64,000 nt of DNA from Acholeplasmatales bacterium (GCA_031284585.1 JAITXT010000009.1:44309-108308); one strand, 5' to 3'. Shown: positions 54,986 through 63,790, counted from the stretch's first letter. Numbers and translations: made by a program. Notes: a model not told the origin generated them from the sequence alone.

Positions 54986-55801
54986 TTAAAAAAGACCTAA
55001 AACTTGACAATTATTACTTCCTTTAAGTCTATTAATTGCATCTTCAAAATCTGATGATTTATTATATTCATAAGATAATTCAATGAAAAAGTGATATTTA
55101 CCTAACTCTTTTCTAGTTGGTCTTGACATCAAAGAGGATAGATTTATTTTTTTCTCTTTAAATATATTAAGAATATCAACTAAAATACCAGGAGAATCAA
55201 TATCAGGAGTAATAACTAACAAAACTTTAATAATACTATTATCTATCAAATGATTTTCTTTATCTTTGGAAACAATAAAAAATCTAGTCTCATTTTTAAT
55301 TTCATCAACAATGTCTTCAACTATAAATTGATCCCTAGAAGTATTGATATGCTTAGGGATAATAGCGGATGAAAGAAAACTATTATCATTACGAAATCTT
55401 TCGAAAGAATCAATGTTGTGATCCGAGTACTCAATTTGTAGATCTTTAAAACTATTAACAAACTTACTGCATTGATTAAGAGTCTTATAAAAAACATATA
55501 GTTTATTAATAGAAGATATATCTTTTGTATTAGAAACAAATTTAAAATCTACTTTTAAAGATGTACTTTTAATGACAAAAGCTTGGTAATCTAATAATAA
55601 ATCTAAGTTTCTCTGAATAAATCCATCTATCGAGTTTTCAATTGGAAGCACAATATAATCTAGTTTAGAAAAATTTTGAAAACATAAATCTACACTAGAA
55701 AAAAAGACAGGTTCAAATTTAAGATTTAATTCTTTTTCAAATTTTTCAAGTGCGACATGAGTAAATGTCCCAACACTTCCAAGTACTCCTACTTTTTTCA
55801 T
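54986..55801 (-). CDS. pheA: Prephenate dehydratase
   Basis: This enzyme makes phenylpyruvate in phenylalanine synthesis. The 271-residue protein has the dehydratase fold (KVGVLGSVGTFTHVALEKF at the start, YIVLPIENSIDGFIQRNLDLLL, and the TRF motif in KNETRFFIVSK) and a C-terminal ACT domain (about 192-265: LLVITPDIDSPGILVDILNIFKEKKINLSSLMSRPT) for feedback by Phe. No other aromatic pathway gene lies in the window, so it is an isolated gene. Confidence 0.93.
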   Translation of the reverse strand: MKKVGVLGSVGTFTHVALEKFEKELNLKFEPVFFSSVDLCFQNFSKLDYIVLPIENSIDGFIQRNLDLLLDYQAFVIKSTSLKVDFKFVSNTKDISSINKLYVFYKTLNQCSKFVNSFKDLQIEYSDHNIDSFERFRNDNSFLSSAIIPKHINTSRDQFIVEDIVDEIKNETRFFIVSKDKENHLIDNSIIKVLLVITPDIDSPGILVDILNIFKEKKINLSSLMSRPTRKELGKYHFFIELSYEYNKSSDFEDAINRLKGSNNCQVLGLF

Positions 55802-55821
55802 ATTAAATAGTCACTAATTAT

Positions 55822-57390
55822 TTATTTAATGACTTTTCCCCCTTTAGAATTATAATTCCAAACTATTTTATCACTATTACCACTCCATCTTGAATCCCAT
55901 CCATCAGGCTTATTTGGAAATTCAACATAAAAAGTTAATGATTCGCAACCACCAAATGCCATTACACCAATATTTTTAAGGGATTTAGGAAGAAAAACAG
56001 TACTTAAAGACTTACAACAAAAAAAAGCATATTCTCCAATATTAAGCAAGGTATTAGAGACAGTAACACTCTTTAGTGATTCACAAGCAGAAAATGCATG
56101 TCTACTAATAATAACTACACTAGAAGGAATTTCAATTTCTTTTAAAGAACTACATTTATTAAAAGAATAATCACCAATATTTAAAACTCCAAGTGGTAGA
56201 ATAACTTCTTTCAAAGAACTACAATTCTCGAAAGCATTACCATTAATAGTTTCAATTTTACTTGGAATACTAATTTTTTCTAGGGAAGTACAATTTTTAA
56301 ATGCTTGATTAGAAATAGAAGTGATGCTTTCAGGAAGAAAAACATTATTTAGGGAACTACATTTATAAAAAGCATTTGATCCAATTGTTAAAATACTATT
56401 TGGAAAAGTGATACTTGTAATGGATGCTGAACGAGAAAAAGCATGATTTTCGATAGAAGTAATATTTGATGGAAGTTTGATGTTTCCATAAGCAAGTCCT
56501 CCAGCTACAACCGATTTATCATTCCAATTAGGAGATTTAGTTACAACTTTACCATCACCTAACTCAATCAAATGATAAAAATCATTTGACTCAAAATAAA
56601 TATTCTTAATACTAGGGCATCCATCAAATGCTGTCTCATCAATGCTTACAATACTATTAGGTAAATAAATATCAGTAAGTGAAACACAAGCTTCAAATAT
56701 ATTCCAAGGAATACTATCTATTCCATCTGGAATAGCAATACTAGTAAGAGATTTACAAAAAGAAAAAGTAACTCCACTAAAACCTTCTAAAGTAGTAGGT
56801 AAAGAAACACTTAGAAGATTTATACAATTTGAAAATGCACCTGTACCAATATGTGATGTTCCGTAAGGAATTTCTAAATTAATTAAACTACTACATCCAT
56901 AAAAAGCATAGTTTCCTATACTTAAAAGGGTATTTGGAAAAATAATAGTATTTAGTTGAGTGCATCCACGAAATAATTCGTTACTAATTGAAGTAATAGT
57001 ATCAGGAATACTTACACTTACTAAAGATTCTTGACTTGCAAAAACCCTATCTTTAAAACCTGAAACTATTAAACCATCCACATGAGATGGTACACTGACT
57101 ATTGAAATATCTTTTGAAACTCCAGATACAAAACAAGAATTTGTTTTTAAATAAATATCAAATAATAAATTATGTTCAATTGCTTTGAATTTAGCAAGAT
57201 AAATAGCGTCTTTTGTGACTTTTCTAATTTCTTTATTCCAACCAATAAATATATAATTAAATCTAAAATCAGATTCTTTATAGGGAATAATTCCATCATA
57301 AATTGGTAGTTCGCCAGATAATAATTCATCTTGCTTTAAAATTAAATCATTACTCTTCCAAGTAATTATATATTTTATATTTTGTTTCAT
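55822..57390 (-). CDS. BspA-type leucine-rich-repeat protein (LRR_5) with N-terminal InlB-like domain
   Basis: The 522-residue protein starts with a B-repeat-like domain (about 3-70: IKYIITWKSNDLILKQDELL ... YIFIGWNKEIRKVTKDAIYLAKF), then about 14-16 LRR_5 units of the form IPxxxxxIxxxAFxxCxSLxxI, as in TpLRR/BspA surface proteins. A non-repeat insertion sits at about 270-310. The protein has no signal peptide or anchor at the annotated start, in contrast to most BspA proteins, so either it stays inside, uses a non-classical path, or its N-terminus was lost. The start codon overlaps the stop of a short upstream ORF. Confidence 0.87.
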   Translation of the reverse strand: MKQNIKYIITWKSNDLILKQDELLSGELPIYDGIIPYKESDFRFNYIFIGWNKEIRKVTKDAIYLAKFKAIEHNLLFDIYLKTNSCFVSGVSKDISIVSVPSHVDGLIVSGFKDRVFASQESLVSVSIPDTITSISNELFRGCTQLNTIIFPNTLLSIGNYAFYGCSSLINLEIPYGTSHIGTGAFSNCINLLSVSLPTTLEGFSGVTFSFCKSLTSIAIPDGIDSIPWNIFEACVSLTDIYLPNSIVSIDETAFDGCPSIKNIYFESNDFYHLIELGDGKVVTKSPNWNDKSVVAGGLAYGNIKLPSNITSIENHAFSRSASITSITFPNSILTIGSNAFYKCSSLNNVFLPESITSISNQAFKNCTSLEKISIPSKIETINGNAFENCSSLKEVILPLGVLNIGDYSFNKCSSLKEIEIPSSVVIISRHAFSACESLKSVTVSNTLLNIGEYAFFCCKSLSTVFLPKSLKNIGVMAFGGCESLTFYVEFPNKPDGWDSRWSGNSDKIVWNYNSKGGKVIK

Positions 57391-57428
57391 AAATCTAACG
57401 CGCTATAATATTCAATCTGTTGAGACAT
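57387..57428 (-). CDS. Tiny upstream ORF (13 codons) overlapping the BspA gene start
   Basis: On the minus strand AGAGGT lies 6 bases before ATG 57428, which opens MSQQIEYYSALDL and then TGA; that stop shares bases with the ATG of the LRR gene (ATGA). The LRR gene has no ribosome site of its own, so translation may depend on re-initiation after this short frame. An ATG at 57434 would extend it by two residues. Confidence 0.5.
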   Translation of the reverse strand: MSQQIEYYSALDL

Positions 57429-57480
57429 GTACATACCTCTTTCTAAAAAACCTATGTTAGTTTTTAAAAAACTATGCATT

Positions 57481-57486
57481 ATTATA
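57481..57486 (-). promoter_or_regulatory. Promoter of the BspA gene
   Basis: The minus strand reads TTGGTA, 18 bases, then TATAAT with an extended TGG. Transcription would start about 45 bases before the short upstream ORF. The leader can form an AGTTTTT/AAAAACT hairpin. Confidence 0.6.
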
Positions 57487-57722
57487 CCATAAAGACGATT
57501 TATATACCAAATAACAATTAATAATTAGATTTTACAATATTTATTATTTTCCATATTTATTTAAAGCCATGGGAAGTATTAATAAAAAATAAATAAAAAG
57601 TAAAAGTAATTATTAGAGGTTATTAAATTTATAGATATTATTCCATAAATTCATCTAAACTTTAAATATGTTATATAATTATTGAAAAGGAATTGCAGAT
57701 TATGCAAAAGTTTGGTGATAAG

Positions 57723-59474
57723 ATGGAAAAGAAATGGGATTTAAATAGTTTATATACTGGTTTTCAAGGTAAATACTTAGAAGATATTGAACTCTTAAAA
57801 AAACTAATAAAAGAAAGGATTAAGGAAATTAATGATAACAAAAGAGATAGCATTATTTACATTGAAAGTGTCATAAAAAATGATGAAAAAATAACTATTT
57901 TGATTGGAAAATTATTTTCTTTCGCAGAACTAACTCTTTCAACAGATATTATTAATGAAGAGGCAGATAAATATATTTCTATCATTACATTAATAATAAA
58001 TGATTCTGTAAAAGCAGAAGTTGATTTTCAAAAGTATATTAAGAATGTCGATTTAGAAGAACTAAAAAAATCTTCAGATATTATTAATAATTACTCATTT
58101 ATCCTATCTAAATTAGGAAAAACAGCATCTCATCTTCTTTCTAAAAAAGAAGAAGTCCTATATTCTAAACTAAGAAAAGTTTGTGGTTCATCTTGGGGTA
58201 AAATTCAAGAAATTACAACTTCTAATTTACTTTGTGATGTTAATGGCGAATCTAAAACCTTAACAGAAACAAGAAATCTAGCTTATAGTGCTGATAGCAA
58301 AGTTAGAAAAGATGCTTATTACGCAGAACAAAAAGCCTATAAAAGTATTGAAGATGTAGTAGCAATTTCCCTAACTAATATAAAATATGAATCAAATGTT
58401 TTACTTAAATTAAGAAAGTACAAAGACCCTATTACTTATAATTTAGAAGAAAATTGCAATATGAAAAGGGAATCTCTTGATGCATTGATGTCCGCAATTT
58501 TAGAATTTAGACCTGTGTTTATTAAATATTTAAAAGCCAAAGCAAAATACTTAGGACATAAAAAATCTCTTCCTTTTTATGACTTATTTGCTCCCCTTGG
58601 TAAATCTAATTCAACAATAGATTTTGATACAGCTTGTAGCCTTGTTCTTGATTCTTTTTATAGTTTTTCTCCAAAGTTAGGTGATTTTGCGAAAAAAGCT
58701 ATTAAAAATAATTGGATTGATGTATATCCTAAAAAAGGAAAAGTAGGTGGAGCATTTTGTGCTAATCTACCTTATATTAGAGAATCTAGAGTACTCTTAA
58801 ATTTTACTGGTTCTCTTGATAACTGTTTAACTTTAGCACATGAATTAGGACATGCATACCATGGAGAAATTATTAGTGATGAATTACCATTAAATACTAA
58901 TTATCCTATGCAATTAGCTGAAACAGCTTCTATTTTTTGTGAAACTATAATGGGAAAAAATTTAATTTCTAAGGTAACAGATAAAGAAGAAAAAATAGCA
59001 ATTCTAGAACAAAGTGTTTCTGATTCAACTCAAGTTATTATTGATATATTGTCTAGATACTTATTTGAAGAAGATTTATATAAGAAAGCAAATAATTCCC
59101 TTTCTGCTTCAAAATTAAAGAGCATGATGATTAATGCCCAAAAGAAGGCTTACTTAGATGGACTAGACCATGATATACTCCATCCCTACATGTGGATATG
59201 TAAAGGACATTACTATAGTGTTGATGGAAACTTTTATAATTTCCCATATGCTTTTGGACTCTTATATGGAAGAGGACTCTATGCATCATATTTAAAAGAT
59301 CCCGAAGAATTCTTGAAAAATTATGATAAGATGCTTTTCTTAACGACTCATGCGACCGCAGAAGATGTAACTTTGTCGATGGGAATTGATATTACAAAAA
59401 AAGACTTTTGGATTGATTCATTGAAAGTAATTGAAGAAGAAATAAATGAATTAGTAGTTCTATTAGAAAAATAA
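57723..59474 (+). CDS. pepF: Oligoendopeptidase F (M3B family)
   Basis: A zinc metallopeptidase that degrades peptides in the cytosol. The start chosen is ATG 57723, because GGTGAT lies 6 bases before it; in-frame TTG 57693 and ATG 57702 further upstream are less well placed. The 583-residue product has HELGHAYH (373-380), with the third zinc ligand in the following QLAETASIFCETI, and the usual C-terminal part YSFPYAFGLLYGRGLY-type segment (NFPYAFGLLYGRGLY). A TATAAT at 57674-57679 is a likely -10 box. Confidence 0.95.
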   Translation: MEKKWDLNSLYTGFQGKYLEDIELLKKLIKERIKEINDNKRDSIIYIESVIKNDEKITILIGKLFSFAELTLSTDIINEEADKYISIITLIINDSVKAEVDFQKYIKNVDLEELKKSSDIINNYSFILSKLGKTASHLLSKKEEVLYSKLRKVCGSSWGKIQEITTSNLLCDVNGESKTLTETRNLAYSADSKVRKDAYYAEQKAYKSIEDVVAISLTNIKYESNVLLKLRKYKDPITYNLEENCNMKRESLDALMSAILEFRPVFIKYLKAKAKYLGHKKSLPFYDLFAPLGKSNSTIDFDTACSLVLDSFYSFSPKLGDFAKKAIKNNWIDVYPKKGKVGGAFCANLPYIRESRVLLNFTGSLDNCLTLAHELGHAYHGEIISDELPLNTNYPMQLAETASIFCETIMGKNLISKVTDKEEKIAILEQSVSDSTQVIIDILSRYLFEEDLYKKANNSLSASKLKSMMINAQKKAYLDGLDHDILHPYMWICKGHYYSVDGNFYNFPYAFGLLYGRGLYASYLKDPEEFLKNYDKMLFLTTHATAEDVTLSMGIDITKKDFWIDSLKVIEEEINELVVLLEK

Positions 59475-59478
59475 TAAT

Positions 59479-60381
59479 CTATTTATTTTCTAAGAAGAAA
59501 TCACAAATCCCTTTTTTAACAGTATCCATATCTTCAAAATATGAATTCCCGTGCTTGGCATTATCAATAAATAATTTTTCTTTGGGACCTAAATATTTAT
59601 CATATAACTCTTCTCCCATCCAAAAAGGAACGTAATTATCGGCTTTTCCATGGATAAAGACAACGGGAATACTAGTTTTATTATAACTATCTGTAATTCT
59701 TTGTTTAATATTTATTTTTAAAAATATTTTAGCATAAATTCCTACTACTCCTATAAATAAAAATGGAGGTAAGTGATAAACCCTTTTAGCAACGTGTTTT
59801 ATTTCTTCGATTGGAGAAATAAATCCACAATCAGAAACCATACTTATAACGTTTGGTAGTTTTTTATCTTTAGCAAATAAGATTGTTGAACTACCGAGTG
59901 AAATCCCGGAAAATCTTATTGGTAGATTAGGATAAAGTTTATTGACAAATTGAACCCAATTTTCAATGTCCATACTTTCCTTAATTCCATAAGTACAAAA
60001 TTTACCTTCACTTTTATTATGAGCTCGCTGAGATACTATTAAAATATTCTGCTTAAAACTTTGATAAAAATCGAAAACAGATCCAAAATCTTGAAATCCA
60101 TTCGAACCATATCCGTGAACTAATATAATTATAGATTCTGGGTTAGGAATTTCAAATAAATAACCAACTAATTTAAGTCCATCATGAGATAAGATACTAA
60201 TCTCTTTTACAGGTTTATTTTCTATGCTTTTAATACCCTCATATACTTTTTCTTTATATTCAAATGGTAAAATAGTTGTTAGATCTAGTGGTTTTGGTCG
60301 ATAAAAAATAAATAGAAAAACTATTAAATTAATCAATAAATATAATAAAAATAACCCGATACCAATATAAACATAAATCAT
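59479..60381 (-). CDS. Membrane-anchored alpha/beta hydrolase
   Basis: The 300-residue protein has one N-terminal membrane helix (about 4-27) and an alpha/beta hydrolase fold: oxyanion region VHGYGSNGFQDFG (about 89-101), nucleophile Ser in GISLGSS (about 159-165), Asp in KADNYVPF and His in AKHGNSYF. It resembles BAAT/YfhR-like hydrolases of unknown substrate. It converges on pepF with 4 bases between the stops. Confidence 0.87.
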   Translation of the reverse strand: MIYVYIGIGLFLLYLLINLIVFLFIFYRPKPLDLTTILPFEYKEKVYEGIKSIENKPVKEISILSHDGLKLVGYLFEIPNPESIIILVHGYGSNGFQDFGSVFDFYQSFKQNILIVSQRAHNKSEGKFCTYGIKESMDIENWVQFVNKLYPNLPIRFSGISLGSSTILFAKDKKLPNVISMVSDCGFISPIEEIKHVAKRVYHLPPFLFIGVVGIYAKIFLKINIKQRITDSYNKTSIPVVFIHGKADNYVPFWMGEELYDKYLGPKEKLFIDNAKHGNSYFEDMDTVKKGICDFFLENK

Positions 60382-60440
60382 ATAACTCTACCCTCCATAG
60401 AATAATTAATTAGATGAACAAAATCAAAATTTACTTTTTA

Positions 60441-60446
60441 ATTATA
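60441..60446 (-). promoter_or_regulatory. -10 box of the alpha/beta hydrolase gene
   Basis: Minus strand TATAAT (within AGGTATAATT), about 60 bases before the ATG at 60381. Confidence 0.45.
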
Positions 60447-60550
60447 CCTTATTTCTTTGTTAACTTATACTTTTAATATGAAATTATATATTTTTAAATA
60501 TTTCGAAATAAATATTAAGTTAAAAAAGAAAAAAAATAAATCATTTATCA

Positions 60551-60556
60551 TATAAT
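60551..60556 (+). promoter_or_regulatory. -10 box of the uracil permease leader
   Basis: TATAAT about 30 bases before the leader ORF; no convincing -35 box. Transcript start is near 60563. Confidence 0.5.
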
Positions 60557-60586
60557 TTATAAGAAGTAAAAAAGAGTGAGGATATT

Positions 60587-60712
60587 ATGAAAATAACAAG
60601 TGAAATTAAAAGAGAAAGGAAGAGTAGAGAAGAAAGAAACTTTTCTTTCCCTATTATTCATTTCGTTAATTCAGAACTTCTTTCTTCTCTTAAATTAATA
60701 TTTGATATTTAA
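60587..60712 (+). CDS. Leader peptide ORF (41 codons) before the uracil permease
   Basis: GAGGATATT precedes ATG 60587 and the frame runs to TAA at 60710-60712. The peptide is basic in its first half and hydrophobic in its second. Codons of the first half are nearly pure purine (60607-60640), and the second half is pyrimidine-rich. The stop codon lies inside the 5' arm of the terminator, so a ribosome that reaches the end would block the hairpin. The peptide itself shows no family; it probably exists for its translation. Confidence 0.6.
   Translation: MKITSEIKRERKSREERNFSFPIIHFVNSELLSSLKLIFDI
60626..60690 (+). promoter_or_regulatory. Long hairpin inside the leader ORF
   Basis: AGAGAAGAAAG (60626-60636) is exactly complementary to CTTTCTTCTCT (60680-60690), an 11-bp stem around a 43-base pyrimidine-rich loop. 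It could act as a polymerase pause hairpin or as a block that translation of the leader opens. Confidence 0.5.
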
Positions 60713-60738
60713 AACGGACTTAATTGTCCGTTTTTTTT
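60711..60738 (+). terminator. Attenuator terminator before the uracil permease
   Basis: AAAACGGAC (60711-60719) pairs with GTCCGTTTT (60726-60734) around a TTAATT loop and is followed by more T. It lies between the promoter and the permease start at 60766, so it must be passed for expression. Confidence 0.85.
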
Positions 60739-60765
60739 ATAAAAAAAAGAAAAAAGGAGATTATT

Positions 60766-62148
60766 ATGAGTGATTTAGTATTGGGTGTAAATGAAAGACC
60801 AAAAAAAGTGAGTGAGTGGTTGCTTCTTAGTTTTCAACATGTTGCTGCCGCAATGTGTGCAACTATCTTAGTACCTATCTTAACAGGTCTAAGTATTGGT
60901 TCCGCATTAATTTCTGCGGGTTTTGGAACTTTGATGTTTTTATTTGTGACTAGAAAGAAAGCACCAATATTTCTAGGTAGTAGTTTTGCATATATAGGAC
61001 CAATTATTACAGCATTATCGATAGGTACGATAACAAAAAGTGCTGAGGGTTTCTTAAACCAAAACTTCTGGGCACCAATAATTGGTGTTACTGCAGTAGG
61101 TTTATTATATTTAGTCTTAGGTATAATAATCCTTTTCACTGGTTCATCATGGGTAAAAAAATTGCTTCCAAAGCAAATAATTGGACCAGTTATCATGTTA
61201 ATTGGCCTAGGTTTATCAGGATCTGCTGTAAATAATGTAGTAACTACAGGGGATACTATGCTTGCTAACTTATTAATAGGGGTTGTATCTTTAGTAGCAA
61301 CAACATTAGTCATGCATTATGGAAATAAAAAATTATCACCTTATCCTATTTTAATGGGATTAGGGGCAGGATTTATCCTCGCAATAATTTTATCAATATT
61401 CGGTTATTCTTTCAATATTGAAGGACTTAAAGTAATCGACTATAGTCCATTCACAAATAATAATTGGGCTAGTTTTAAAGGTTGGATTAATACCGATCTA
61501 ACAATAGTTAGAGCATTAAATACAGAAGTTTCTTTTTCTCTTTCTAATATTCTTCAAATATTACTTTTATTTTTACCAATAGCTCTCGTAACACTATGCG
61601 AAGGAATAGGTGATTATATTGTTGTAGGAGAAATAATTGGAAGTGATCTAATGGATAATGAACCTGGATATGGTCGTATGGTAATAGGAGATGCTGTAGC
61701 AACCATCTTTGGTGGATTAACTGCTGGTTGTGATACAACTTCATATGGTGAAAATGCAGCTGTAGTTGGAATTTCAAAAGTTGCTTCCGTATGGGTAATT
61801 GGATTAGCAGCAATTGAAATGACATTTATAGGTTTCTTTAATCCACTGATTTTAGTAATCCAAATCATACCAGCATCAGTACTTGGAGGAATTTGTTTTA
61901 TTTTATATGGATTTATTGCCATGAGTGGTATTAAAATGATTGCTAATAAAGAATTGCTAGATATCAATAAAAATGTTGCTATAATATCTACTGTTTTAGT
62001 AGCAGGCCTTGGTGGAATGATGGTTTCATTTACGATTAATGGAAATATTTTTTCTATAAGTTCAACCGTAATGGGACTCATTCTTGGAATACTATTAAAT
62101 GTAATAACAAGAGAGAAGAAAATTAAAAATAGTATTCAAAATATTTAA
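60766..62148 (+). CDS. Uracil permease (NCS2 family, UraA/PyrP type)
   Basis: The 460-residue protein, started at ATG 60766 after AAAGGAG, has 12-14 helices. The NCS2 signature QHVAAAMCATILVP (about 24-37), LCEGIGDYIVVGEIIG (about 279-294) and GCDTTSYGENAAVVGISKVAS (about 325-345, matching GCPxTTYGEN of uracil permeases) identify it. It imports uracil by proton symport. The attenuator and leader ORF point to control by a pyrimidine signal. No PyrR-binding loop was seen. Confidence 0.93.
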   Translation: MSDLVLGVNERPKKVSEWLLLSFQHVAAAMCATILVPILTGLSIGSALISAGFGTLMFLFVTRKKAPIFLGSSFAYIGPIITALSIGTITKSAEGFLNQNFWAPIIGVTAVGLLYLVLGIIILFTGSSWVKKLLPKQIIGPVIMLIGLGLSGSAVNNVVTTGDTMLANLLIGVVSLVATTLVMHYGNKKLSPYPILMGLGAGFILAIILSIFGYSFNIEGLKVIDYSPFTNNNWASFKGWINTDLTIVRALNTEVSFSLSNILQILLLFLPIALVTLCEGIGDYIVVGEIIGSDLMDNEPGYGRMVIGDAVATIFGGLTAGCDTTSYGENAAVVGISKVASVWVIGLAAIEMTFIGFFNPLILVIQIIPASVLGGICFILYGFIAMSGIKMIANKELLDINKNVAIISTVLVAGLGGMMVSFTINGNIFSISSTVMGLILGILLNVITREKKIKNSIQNI

Positions 62149-62247
62149 ATAGATTACAAAATTTAGACGGATTTTAAAAAAATTATTTTAAAATAAAATA
62201 GATTAGTTTTTTTCTGCATATTAATATATTACTCTTTTCACGTTTAT

Positions 62248-62356
62248 TTACTCGATAAAAACAGTAAATTTTCAAAAGTATCGACTAACTTTAACAATTT
62301 TACATATATTACTCGATAATATTTTAAAAAAACAAAAATTATCGATTAAGTTTAAC
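62248..62356 (+). repeat. Two 61-bp imperfect tandem units before the intact DUF4143 gene
   Basis: The units start at 62248 and 62309. Each has TTACTCGATAA near its start and TATCGA(C/T)TAA(C/G)TTTAAC at its end, so each holds an inverted TCGAT/ATCGA pair about 25 bases apart. They end just before a TATAAT (62375-62380). A related single copy ACTCGACTAATTTAA lies after the gene at about 63630-63644. Confidence 0.7.
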
Positions 62357-62410
62357 TTTTTTCACTATATGTGTTATAATTAAATTATATACAATAGGAG
62401 AGATAGTAAA

Positions 62411-63625
62411 ATGTATGTCAAAAGAGAAACGTATCTAGAAAAATTAATAGGACATAAAAATAATAAATTAATTAAAATTATAACAGGCGCTAGACGTGTT
62501 GGAAAATCATTCTTGCTTTTCAATATTTTTTACGATTATCTAATTTCTATTGGAGTAAATAAAAATCAAATATTTACTTTTAAACTTGATGAAATAAAAT
62601 ATTCACAGTATAAAGATCCCGTTAAACTAATTGATTATATTGAAAGTAATAAACTACCTGATTTAGACAATTATGTATTTATTGATGAAGTACAAAATTG
62701 CGAAAGATTTGAAGAAATGCTAAATTACTTAAATTTTAGCTTAGACTGCAAAGTCTATGTGACAGGTTCTAATTCAAAAATGTTATCGTATGAACTAAAT
62801 ACATTATTAAGGGGAAGGACAATTGAGATTAAAGTATTTCCTCTATCATTTAAAGAAATATATGAAAGTGGAACATTTGATAAAGAAAAATTATATGATG
62901 ATTATATGTTATTTGGTGGACTTCCTGAATTACTCTATTATAATGATAACAAATACAAAATCGATTATTTAGTTTCTTATAATAAGGATATTATTGGTAA
63001 GGATATAATAGAAAGATATAATTTAAGAACAAATAACCATTTTCAAAAAGTATACGAAGTAATAATGTCTTCAATTGGAAGTTTGATAAACGCACGAAAA
63101 ATAACTAATACATTTATATCTTTAGGTTATAAAACTGTTACTGCAGATACTATACTCAACTATTTGAGATATATGATTGAGGCATGTTTAATAAATGAAG
63201 CCAAAAGATATGATATCAAAAGAAGAAAATATATATCTTTTCAAAGTAAATATTATTCTTTTGATGTTGGCATTAGAAACACTTCATTAGATTTCAGACA
63301 AATTGATAAAGGTCATATCCTTGAGAATATAGTGTTTAATGAATTAAGCAAAAGATATAGAAGAGTTGATATTGGGATTAATTCCAAAAAAGAAGTGGAT
63401 TTTATAGTAAACAATGATGATAATAAATATTATATTCAAGTATGCCTTGATTTGAATGCATCAAATTCAACTAGGGAAATTGACGCATTCAAAGGAATTG
63501 ATGATGGGTTCAAAAAAATAGTAATAACGAACCAAAATTCTATTTATACCAGAAATCAAGATGGATATATTTTTCTTGATATATTCACTTTTTTATTAGA
63601 TGAGCAAGCTTTAGAAAAAGCATAG
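62411..63625 (+). CDS. AAA+ ATPase with C-terminal DUF4143 (COG1373 type), intact
   Basis: The 404-residue protein has Walker A TGARRVGKS (about 25-33), Walker B YVFIDEVQNCERF (about 89-101), sensor VTGSNSKMLS (about 118-127), SFKEIY, YMLFGGLPELL (about 164-174), a winged-helix-like middle and the C-terminal DUF4143 part with FDVGIRNTSLD, ILENIVFNELSKR and VDFIVNN ... YYIQVCLD, which resembles a PD-(D/E)XK-like fold. GGAG is 14 bases before the ATG. The family is widespread and often multi-copy in gut bacteria without a proven role. It is a distant paralogue of the pseudogene at 29632-30944, with its own repeats. Confidence 0.93.
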   Translation: MYVKRETYLEKLIGHKNNKLIKIITGARRVGKSFLLFNIFYDYLISIGVNKNQIFTFKLDEIKYSQYKDPVKLIDYIESNKLPDLDNYVFIDEVQNCERFEEMLNYLNFSLDCKVYVTGSNSKMLSYELNTLLRGRTIEIKVFPLSFKEIYESGTFDKEKLYDDYMLFGGLPELLYYNDNKYKIDYLVSYNKDIIGKDIIERYNLRTNNHFQKVYEVIMSSIGSLINARKITNTFISLGYKTVTADTILNYLRYMIEACLINEAKRYDIKRRKYISFQSKYYSFDVGIRNTSLDFRQIDKGHILENIVFNELSKRYRRVDIGINSKKEVDFIVNNDDNKYYIQVCLDLNASNSTREIDAFKGIDDGFKKIVITNQNSIYTRNQDGYIFLDIFTFLLDEQALEKA

Positions 63626-63709
63626 GAATACTCGACTAATTTAATTCTATATATTTTATCTTTAAATTAAGAGTTTCTTTTGAATATAAAATAAAAATCT
63701 ACAATTTAT

Positions 63710-63790
63710 ACATTGTCTAATCTATATTTCATACATTGTCTTATCTATATTTAATACATTGTTTTATCTACATTTACTACATTTTATAAA
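63710..63790 (+). repeat. 23-bp tandem repeats
   Basis: Units start at 63710, 63733 and 63756 with ACATTGTCTAATCTATATTT-like sequence, and a partial fourth begins at 63779. Units 1 and 2 differ at only 2 positions; unit 3 has a few more changes. They lie between the DUF4143 gene and the next minus-strand gene. Confidence 0.8.

Noticed and set aside
60834..61313. Long minus-strand frame inside the uracil permease
   Set aside because: It is antisense to a clear NCS2 gene, has no ribosome site and no family; a shadow of codon bias. The same holds for 61544-61825 and 61614-62081.
63710..63790. Tandem repeats as a CRISPR array
   Set aside because: Units follow each other directly with no unique spacers, and no cas genes are present.
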